14,434 nucleotides of DNA from Hymenoscyphus infarciens (taxonomy: Eukaryota > Ascomycota > Leotiomycetes > Helotiales > Helotiaceae). Position 1 is the stretch's first letter; every line of letters begins with the position of its first letter. Where the stretch lies: the NCBI GenBank assembly GCA_001414345.1, contig LLCB01000650.1:1-14434 (forward strand), read 5' to 3'. Shown here in pieces: positions 7,011 through 14,434 of the stretch. The position numbers were made by a program, and so were the translations under genes. The notes beneath the pieces are model-generated. The model was not told the origin of the DNA and did not search any database. It worked only from the letters and a program-made list of their open reading frames with translations.

Positions 7011-10000
7011 TTTAGACACCTCTCTTCTTAATACCTATTAAGAATTAGAACTTCTTAAAAGTATTTCTAGGAAGAGGTTTTATAAGTCTATCTACTACTT
7101 ACTCTTTTATACTAATAAATATAAGGTTTATATATCCTTTAGCTTATACTTCTCTAACCTTAGCGTCTTAGGTAGTAATATACTTAGTATAGTTATAATA
7201 GATAGGGTTTTTTATAAGTACTATAGCCTCTTAATTATTATAGAGGATTACTATAGTAACTCTTAGTTTAGTCTTTAGAATAAGCTAGTCTAGGAGACGT
7301 TATAGCTAAATAGCTTTATTTATAGTATTTGTCTCTCTCTTAAGTTCTACTTTATATAAGAATAGTAAGACCGTAGCTTATCTTTTAGATAACTATAAGA
7401 TAGCGCTACTATTAATATTAAAAAGGTATTTAGAAGTAGATCGTCTAGTTTTATAATATCTAGCTTAGTTGGTATTCGAATAGCCTATAAGTCTCTTAAG
7501 CTTACTTTAAAATACTAAGTTATAGTTTATAATACTCTTAAGATAACGTATAATTCGTTTTACTACTGTTTAATATTTATTAGTTAGATTAGATAAGAAT
7601 CTACTTATAATAGATATAGAGTAGGTAATATCTAGTTAAGTACTAAGTATAGTATATATAAGAGAACTAATAGCTAATTAGTATTATTATTTAAAAGGTT
7701 TAGAGCTTTTATAGTCTTTAGAAGTAGCTATAAGATAATTATTAGCCTTTATTAGTATATAATATATCTTTATATTAAGTATATTAAAATCTTATAGTAT
7801 TTTCTTAATATAGGCTTATTATTCTAAGCGAAGTGTTTAGCGTTCTCTATCTCGAGTTACTATTATACCTAGATAGTAGGCTACTAGACTAAGATCTAAT
7901 ATTTTAAAGTAAGTGTTTAGTACCTTTTTTACTTTATTAATTTCCTATATTAATCCTCTAATAATAAGAAGGTTATTAATATAGGCTACGATAATAATGT
8001 CTTTATAGTAAAAGACGCTAATATCTACGTTAAGAGGTTTAAAACCTAAGGTTTTTAGGAAACTATAGAGAGTATTATACTAGACTTTAGGTACCTACTT
8101 TAGACTATAGAGTACCTTTTTAAGTTTATAGACTTTTATACTATTCTCTTTACTATTAGAAAACTCTATATAGACTTCTTCTTTAATATCCTTATATAAG
8201 AATATAGTTTTTATATCTATTTACTTAATCTCCTAGTTTAAGGTAGTAGCAATTGTAAATATAAGTTTATAGCTTATAGGCTTTATAATAGTAGTAAAAG
8301 TTTTATTAAAGTTAATACCTTCTTCTTATTTAAAGCTATAAACTACTTAGCAAGCCTTATACTAAATAATCTAGCCTTTATCGTCTATCTTAAGTTTATA
8401 GACCTATCTACCTATAAGGACTCTTTAGTTTATAGGTCTCTCGACCTCCTCCTAAGTACTGTTTTTCTTAATAGAATCGATCTCTTTATTTTTAGCTTCT
8501 ATCTACTTTTAGGCTTTAGTATATATATAGGCCTATTTATAGGTTTAGAGCTTAAAAACGTTATTTTATACCTAGGCTAGTAGTACTACTATAAAGTAGG
8601 TCTCGTTAATTAGTTAATAGATAAGAGCGAATAGTAGTAGATTAGATAAGAGTACTAGTTAAAGGCTATAGTCGTCTATATAGTCTACTATATTATCTAA
8701 TAAGGTTTTTAGACTACTAAGATTAGAGCTATTATTATTTATAGAAAGTTATAACTTCTAACGTGCTTATAATCTTAATACTCTCGTAGTAGTAGATATA
8801 GCTAGATTATAGTATATAATAATTATTAGCTTTAGTAGTAATAGTAGAGTAAGCGAGAGTATTACTTCTTTATTTTAATAAAGTACTAGGATATTGTTTT
8901 CTAAATTATTAAATAGCTCTATAAATCTAGAGCCTTTAAGCTTAGGCAAAGGTAGTAAGTAGCCTAGTCTTAGGTATACTTATAGTTTCTTTATTTAACC
9001 TCTTCCTTTTAGAGATATAGGTCTTTAATCTTTTATCTCTTACTAGTATATTCTACTAGTAGTCTATAACTTATGTTTATAAGACTTCTTAATTAGCTTT
9101 ATAACTACTTTTATAGTATCTATAATAGCTTTTTTAATTTTAAATATAGAGTTAGCTTTAAGGTTAACTATCTTACTTTATTATTAATTAAGATCTACTT
9201 TATTAAGTTATTAGTTTAAAGTAATCTTAGAGATAGAGACTTTAAGTACTAGTTCTTTCTCTTATAGGTTAACTTATATTTTGTTAATATAAATATTATT
9301 AGCTTAAACGATTTTCTTATTAGTAGTCTAGATCTGCTTAATATAATCTCTTTTATAGCTTATTAGATATCTAGAAAAAGTTTAAGTCTCTTTAGACTTA
9401 CTCTTTTTAAGCTTATTTTTAAGAACTATATACTATAACTCTATAATTCTTAAATAATTAATATAAGAGTATAAGCTAGTAATAGCCTTAAAAGAGGAAA
9501 TTTTAATAGCTATATAAATATGTCTTTAGTAAAGATAAATAGAGGTTTATAATAATTTAAGCTAAAGATAGTTAATATAAAAGTTAAGATAATACCTTCT
9601 TATTATCTCTACTATCTACTATAAGGTTTAGTTTAGACGTTTAATAGCTTTATTTATCTTAGAATTGTTTAGGATTATAGTTTTAAGTATAATACCTTCT
9701 TCTTTAAGATATTTACTAAGAGTAGTACTAATATATTTACCTCTGTTATTACTATGAATATAATAGATCTATTATTTAAAGCGCTTATAGATAGCTTTAT
9801 ATTCCTTAAAACGGGCTAATATATTGCTTTTATATTTTATACTATAAGCTTCTACGTCTTTTATTTTATTATAGTGAAAGTATACCTAGTATTAAAAACT
9901 AAATAGTCTAGGTTTTAGAGGTTCTATAACGTCTATATATACTAATTCTATAGAGTAATATCTAGGCTCTATATAGCTTAAATAAGGAACTAATTTTATA

Positions 10001-10930
10001 TACTCTTCTATATAGGTAGTATAGATATAGCCTTCTATATATGTCTTTTTATCTATATCTTAAGATCTTTTATAAAGTACTTTAATTACTTTATTACTTA
10101 TATATCCTAAGTAAGTATACTAAGTTATGTTTACTAGCTTATTAGTATAGGCGATCTAGGCTTTAGCCGATGTTTTAGAGTATAGGCGAGAGCGTAGTAG
10201 AAGCTTATATTAGCTTAGGAGTACTAGAAGTCCTTTACGCTCTATAGACTAAATTATAGTACTAGGAAGAGTTCCTAGTATTAATATCTAGAGGTTACTT
10301 TTAATAGTAAGTTTATAGACGTATAGGGTTTTAGTATTTAGTAGAGTTTAAATATACTTATATGTTTTCTATAAGTCTACTTAGAGTCTCTTATTTAGTA
10401 GCTATAAAAAAGAAAGAAGGTTAGCTCCTAGAGTAGAGTAGTAGAGTATATTAGAGAGTAGTAGTATCTATAGTCTAGTTTCTGTTTCTATAACTAACTT
10501 TACTATTCTTTTAAAGATAATAAGTAATTATATTCTACTAATACCTATTACTACTTATAGTTTATTAGAGTCTAAAAGCCTTAGATTTATAAAAAGTAAT
10601 TTCTAGTAATAGATAGATTTAGAGTACCTACTATTAATAATCTATTTTTATAATAAGGATTTAAACGTCGAGGCTCTTAATACTTTAAGATTTAATATAA
10701 GATATACTATCTAGGTCTAATAAGGGATAGAGTAGTAGTCGGCTTCGTTGTTTTAGTTAATAACTAATAGTCTTATAAATACTATAATAGTAGTCTTAGT
10801 ATTCTTATCTTTTAACTTCTTTTTCCGATTCTAGGTATCGCTTTAGAGATAAGAACGCTTCTTATATTTAGTAGCTTTTATAGCTGCCTTATTAGCTATT
10901 TGCTTATTATAAGCTAGCTTTAGATAAGGA
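7010..10930 (-). pseudogene. Retrotransposon pol: protease (not seen), integrase, reverse transcriptase, RNase H
   Basis: Minus-strand reading, interrupted by many TAA/TAG. Integrase core: ELVYIDVIEPLKP (about 9950-9910) with its first Asp, and IYYIHSNNRGKYIS (about 9770-9728) matching the DNGxEY block with Asp to Asn; an N-x-x-x-INKAIKRLN match (about 9670-9630) corresponds to the NGVAER block. Reverse transcriptase: KTIFLYKDIKEEVYIEF (about 8210-8160), then YNTLYSFLKTLGFKPLN and IIIVAYINNLL, where the YxDD box (7972-7983) has become Y-I-N-N. RNase H end: EAIVLIKNP, YTKYIT and LIKPLPRNTFKKF (about 7245-7047). This is the copia, not gypsy, order. The aspartates of both active sites are lost, so the enzymes are dead. 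I could not locate the protease motif. Confidence 0.85.
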
Positions 10931-10939
10931 TATTTCTTA

Positions 10940-12540
10940 ATATAGTTCGTTTCTAGATAATATATTTTACTATAGTATATATATTTTAGTATTTTATTAG
11001 TTTTAGATTATTTATAAGTAAGTATATCTATTATTATATTATTAGTATCTATAGTTATATACTATTCCTTCTTTTAAACTACTACTATAAGTTTACTAAT
11101 AGATATAATATAGCTAGTATTATTAATATAGTTATAAGTCTAGGCCTAATATCTTTTAAAAGTATTATATACTAGAGTAAGGCTAAATATATAGAGTTAG
11201 CTAAACTAAGGATTCTTAAGTTTAGCGTCTAGTAAGATAAGTAAGAGCTTATGATTAATCTAGAAGAACTGAGAGTTATACTCTTAAATAGAGGCGAAGA
11301 CGTCGAGCTATAAAGATAAGAGCTTACTTATAAGTTGATTAAATTATACTAATCCTTTAAGCTAAAATCTATTCTTAAGTTTTATAAGAAGTTATAAGAC
11401 ATTGTTACTATTATTCTTAATATAGTTCCTAGCTAGAAAGCTATACTTACTATGTATTATATAAGATCTAATATCTAAGAATTTAACCTATTCTTTATTC
11501 TTCTTTTTATATTCTTTCTTCTTAGCTACTATTAGCTCTAAGATAGTAGCTTATCTAAGACCTATAGCTTATACTATTAGGAGAGTATTTAGTTACTACT
11601 TCTTATAAGTAATAAGCTACTTATAGTAGTAGTCTTTAATATAAAGGCTATTAATAACTCGTCTTTCCTATTTAGTCTAGTTAGCTTTATTAAGCTCTTA
11701 GATATTATTCTAAGTTTAATTTTTAGTAGATATAATTAAAGAGAGCTAGGTAGACTAGGAGTAGAGGAGGTAGGAGTAATAGGTAAAGGTTCTTTAGTAT
11801 AGAGTCTAAAGATGTTTATAGAGCTTAGAGGAAGAGAAAGAAGTTCGTTTTCTAATAAGGATAATTTAGTAGTATTAGAGCTAGTATTAGTTTTAGATTC
11901 GGTTTTAGATTTAGATTCTAGATTAAAGAGTATATAGTTAGAGTCTTTAAGTAGGTTGTCTTTATAAAAGTGTTTAAGATAAGTTTAAAGAAGAGTTTAA
12001 GTATAATAAAGAAAAAGATTAGGTCTAAAGTATAATATAAGTAAGTACTATCTTATCTTCTTTATTATTTAATAAGCTAGGAAACACTTTCTTAAGACTA
12101 CTCTTAGTCTTTCTTAACTTATCTTAAATTAGCTCTTAGTATAGCTCTTAGTAATCTCCTAAGACCTTATTTCTTCTAATATATTTATTTTAAAATTTTT
12201 ACTTATATTAATATAATTTTATAAGCTGTCTAGGTAGTATATTAAGAGGTTAGTGTTTTTTAACTTCTTTAAAGTTGCTAAGTTTTTTACTACTAGAGAG
12301 CTATATAAGCTAGGTTAGAGGTCGACCTAGTATTTTAGTACTTAAGTGTCTTAGTACTTTTATTATAATATATATTAAGATAAATTAGAGGTAGTAATAC
12401 TAAGTATAATAGATATAAGAGATCCTGTTTTTAAATTATAATAACTTATATGTCTATTAGTAGAACACGCTTATACTAGGTTAAAGAATTATTTAGAGAC
12501 TTAGTAGTAATTTGATTAATAAGTCTAGGGTAGAATTCTA
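10940..12540 (-). pseudogene. Retrotransposon gag region, degraded
   Basis: Leader and gag of the copia element, read right to left. The only motif I can place is the zinc knuckle at about 10985-10940, where the minus strand reads YYSKIYYLETNY followed by IKKYPYLKLA. This has the spacing C-x2-C-x4-H-x4-C, with Cys to Tyr or Ser and His to Tyr, the changes RIP would make from TGT/TGC/GGT/CAC-type codons. The basic K-K-Y-P tail is common in fungal copia gag. The start codon cannot be found and stops are frequent. The extent toward 12540 is inferred from position only. Confidence 0.6.
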
Positions 12541-12551
12541 GGCTTATAACC

Positions 12552-12681
12552 TATTAAAAGGATAATATAAGGTTTGATATAATTATATTGCTTAAGTAAT
12601 TCTAGAGGGGAATTGCTCTCTACTTATATATAAGAGGGTTTAGGAAGACCCACATTACGTGACAGGTACGGATGTTTAACA
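12552..12681 (-). repeat. 5' LTR (right copy)
   Basis: Same length as the left copy. Its inner border reads TATTAAAA instead of TGTTGAAA, as expected of G-to-A change, while its outer 30 bases keep CACATTACGTGACAGG-type sequence that is RIP-altered in the left copy. It ends GTTTAACA at 12681, followed directly by TAGAC. In the minus direction this copy would have carried the promoter. Confidence 0.93.
12623..12634 (-). promoter_or_regulatory. TATA-like box of the 5' LTR
   Basis: Self-complementary CTTATATATAAG, unchanged in both LTRs. In the minus direction it precedes the AGCAATTCC/GGAATTGCT inverted repeat, which is intact in the left LTR but altered here (AGTAATTCT). It is a plausible promoter core. 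Confidence 0.5.
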
Positions 12682-13110
12682 TAGACTTGCGCAAATAAAG
12701 ACGACCACAATTATTTGAAGTTCCATCGTATCCTCCGCTACTGAATTCAATTATCTTGTAACTTGGTGGCATAATATTCTTTTGCCAAATGACCTTCGAG
12801 CAATTATTCACCATTGAAGCAAATACCCAAAGTAACGCAATCATTAATCACAAACCCCCCTCGGTGAATCATAGCAATCCCAGGGTATATAAGATCATTA
12901 TCCTTCTCACAACATCGGGGTACAAGGCCAAACCACCAACGCGCAACTCTCAAGCAATCAAAGACGCCTTTTCGCATCGCGATAACCTCCACACACAAAC
13001 TCCACACAACCTACTCAACCAAGAAAACTAAGATAGAAATAGGAGAAGTAGAAGAAGACTAGAGGAAGCACATTCATCCAACCCCCAACTACCTACAAGC
13101 CAAAAAGAAA
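12682..13110. promoter_or_regulatory. Upstream region of the small Gly-rich gene
   Basis: Normal, unmutated fungal intergenic sequence. A TATA-like TATATAAG stands at 12886-12893, about 220 bases before the ATG. It is followed by C/A-rich sequence with CAAG-type candidate start sites (near 12952) and a long A-rich leader (13020-13110). Short open frames on both strands here show no protein-like character. Confidence 0.5.
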
Positions 13111-13465
13111 ATGTGTTTCGGCAAGAAACCCCAACCACAACAAAACCCAAGAGGTGGTTCAAGACCCGATACAGCCGGAAAGCACAACGGGTACGTTTTC
13201 ATATTCCCCTTTCCCTCTTTTATTCATCCCACCTACATCTTTCCTTCAAAACAGACAAGTAGCAATCCAGCTAACATTTTCCCTCAGAGGCAAGGGCAAT
13301 TCCAAAGACCCGGCTGGTCACACCGGAGCTGTTTATACAGGCCAAGGGGGAGGAGATGGTGGTGGAGGTGGATACTTTTGGGGTGGTGGAGGGGACGGTG
13401 GATGTGGGGGAGGAGATGGAGGAGGTGGAGGAGGAGATGGAGGAGGCGGAGGAGGGGGGGATTGA
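13111..13465 (+). CDS. Small Gly/Asp-rich protein, two exons (13111-13190, 13288-13465)
   Basis: The ATG at 13111 sits in a good fungal context (A at -3, AAAATG). Exon 1 gives MCFGKKPQPQQNPRGG... to H-N-G. Donor GTACGT at 13191, branch GCTAAC near 13270-13275 and acceptor CCCTCAG at 13287 define a 97-base intron. Exon 2 joins in phase as KGNSKDPAGHTGAVYTG and then Gly runs broken by Asp (GGGD, GGGGGGD) around one Y-F-W-G and one Cys, ending TGA 13463-13465. Product is 85 residues, with no signal peptide or membrane segment. The start M-C-F-G, a basic/Pro/Gln-rich head and a low-complexity Gly tail recall small uncharacterised fungal proteins; no function can be stated. An alternative acceptor at 13255 would shift the frame. 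The Pro-rich open frame on the other strand is just its complement. Confidence 0.72.
13191..13287 (+). other. Intron of the small Gly-rich gene
   Basis: GTACGT donor, CCAGCTAACAT branch region 12-17 bases before the CCCTCAG acceptor, pyrimidine-rich in the middle. Exons join in phase 2. Confidence 0.75.
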
Positions 13466-14201
13466 GAGGGAATGTCGATTTGGGTTTTGAGAGGTGGTTG
13501 TTCTGGTTTGGAGATAGTTTGATTGTGTGGACTGTTGGTTCGTTTAGGGATATAGGAGGCAATTGATAACTGAATTGACTCCTTCTCGAGACACGATTTT
13601 GGGGTGATAAATGAGTAATGTGTACACGGAATCAAGGGTATTGACTCGCATCCTCTGAGAGGCTGTTTGTCTAGAAACAATATAAAATTCTTTGGAACGG
13701 GGTTCGCATGTGTTGACTCTGATGGGCATAGGGGGCGATTGATCATGCGTACAACTCAACGGGATGCTTTCAAATTTAGGCGAATCGAATAAAAAGCGAT
13801 GAAATGGAACGATAGAGTGACCGCCTCGAGAAGGTAAGCATATTCTGATAAATCATTGTGTCTACGCAAAGGGCAATACCAAAAAGATGACACCAGACGT
13901 GATCAAACGTAGTCCACGTGATATGTTTATTTGGAATGCTGCGAATAGCAATAAAGACAATGGGATGAACACCTTTCTAATTGATACAAATTCTCAACGT
14001 CAAGTTCCGTTGCACGAGCGAGTGGGCAAGGGAAACCCAACTCCATTCTCCTCGCTCAGACCAATCCACCAGGAAACTCTCTCATCATCGCCTACGCGTA
14101 CTTCACCGCGTCATCTTTATCCTGCCTCGGAAATAAAGATGGGTTGAAACCAGGCTAACCGCAATAACCACAACAACACCACCAACGGCTTCTTATAGCC
14201 G
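13466..14201. other. Downstream region without a convincing gene
   Basis: 3' flank of the small gene followed by mixed sequence. An open frame at 13887-14147 lacks recognisable features. In the next frame, about 13999-14158, an open stretch without ATG reads NSLIIAYAYFTASSLSCLG...; it looks protein-like but has no clear start, so it may be an exon relic or chance. No RNA gene is seen. Confidence 0.4.
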
Positions 14202-14219
14202 TCTCTAAAATTTTAGAGA
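14202..14219. terminator. Perfect 18-bp palindrome, possible transcript-end or operator-like structure
   Basis: TCTCTAAAA followed directly by TTTTAGAGA. A second short inverted repeat, ACGGCT / AGCCGT with a 6-base loop (14185-14202), abuts it. The role is unknown; 'terminator' is a loose label for the structure. Confidence 0.25.
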
Positions 14220-14340
14220 ATGATGAGGGTTTCCCTTTTGTTTACTCGCAGCTTCGCAAGACTTGAATTGGTTGGAAAGAAGTGGGTGGACTTTTGAAAA
14301 GAAAAGACACCACAGGCATGCCGATTTAACCGAGCCCGAG

Positions 14341-14385
14341 CCTTAGGAGGGCCAGGTCATAACGTTATGACCAGCCCTCCTAAGG
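14341..14385. repeat. 45-bp near-perfect palindrome
   Basis: Left arm CCTTAGGAGGGCCAGGTC and right arm GACCAGCCCTCCTAAGG meet at ATAACGTTAT. The central 18 bp (GGTCATAACGTTATGACC, 14354-14371) is perfect, and the outer arms differ by a one-base offset next to the CAG. Further TATAAC/TAACG motifs follow up to 14420. It could be two head-to-head transposon ends or a dimeric protein site. The window ends 49 bases later. Confidence 0.6.
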
Positions 14386-14434
14386 GCCATATAACTCGTC
14401 TAACGTCGGTATAACCACGTCGCCTTTTAAGCTT

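Larger units (their letters stand above)
4758..12681 (-). mobile_element. Ty1/copia LTR retrotransposon, full length but destroyed by RIP
   Basis: Two 130-bp direct LTRs (4758-4887, 12552-12681) enclose about 7.66 kb, with TAGAC target copies at 4753-4757 and 12682-12686. Read on the minus strand the order is gag zinc knuckle, integrase, reverse transcriptase, RNase H, which defines Ty1/copia. All frames are full of stops; CA and TG are almost absent (none between 4921 and 5120, for example) while CG and CT remain, the mark of RIP. The 5' LTR is the right-hand one; directly inside it the minus strand reads GGTTATAAGCCT, a possible damaged primer-binding site. At 7.9 kb it is longer than most copia elements; the excess lies at its 3' end (4888-about 7000). 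Its 3' end faces the chitinase 3' end. Confidence 0.92.

Noticed and set aside
4758..12681. Gypsy-type element or LINE
   Set aside because: Integrase precedes reverse transcriptase in the direction of reading, the LTRs are 130 bp with 5-bp target copies, and the RT/RNase H blocks have the copia pattern.
12620..13031. Short open frames on both strands upstream of the Gly-rich gene
   Set aside because: They overlap the LTR end, the TATA-like box and the A-rich leader, and show no protein-like features.
13333..13746. 137-codon Pro-rich open frame on the minus strand
   Set aside because: It is the complement of the Gly-rich exon; Gly codons GGN read as Pro on the other strand, and the Pro run ends exactly where the Gly repeat does.
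13887..14147. 86-codon plus-strand open frame
   Set aside because: No conserved motif, ordinary composition and no supporting signals; kept only as part of the description of this region.

Overview
The window looks like nuclear DNA of a filamentous ascomycete (Pezizomycotina). The evidence is short GT-AG introns of 48-106 bases with CTAAC-like branch points, a fungal multidomain GH18 chitinase, and a retrotransposon whose C-to-T damage is nearly confined to CA/TG dinucleotides, the signature of repeat-induced point mutation (RIP). The class is not certain; a leotiomycete would fit but I cannot prove it.

Layout. (1) Bases 1-4613, plus strand: remains of a subgroup C-type chitinase gene (LysM tail, chitin-binding CBM18, GH18 catalytic domain, killer-toxin-like C-terminal region). 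Its 5' part lies outside the window. It is a pseudogene with several separate lesions. (2) Inside one of its exons, 1053-2077, sits a transposon with terminal inverted repeats (TIRs) and a TA target duplication; a second copy of the same family (1456-1977) is nested in it in the opposite orientation. (3) Bases 4758-12681 are a 7.9-kb Ty1/copia LTR retrotransposon lying on the minus strand, with 130-bp LTRs and a perfect 5-bp target duplication TAGAC, destroyed by RIP. Zinc knuckle, integrase, reverse transcriptase and RNase H can still be read in that order from right to left. Beyond RNase H there is about 2 kb of extra sequence, part of which looks like an additional degraded reading frame with a VEPI-type repeat. 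(4) Bases 13111-13465, plus strand: a small two-exon gene for an 85-residue Gly/Asp-rich protein, apparently intact. (5) Bases 13466-14434: no convincing gene, but two strong palindromes, one of them 45 bp near the window end.

No operon-like cooperation exists here. The window is best read as a gene border colonised by two classes of mobile DNA: a defunct chitin-degrading gene, DNA-transposon-derived nested elements, an RIP-silenced retroelement, and a small gene that escaped damage. RIP damage fades in the outermost part of each LTR, and the flanking genic DNA keeps normal CA/TG content. The best candidates for something undescribed are the extra reading frame in the copia element and the terminal palindrome.
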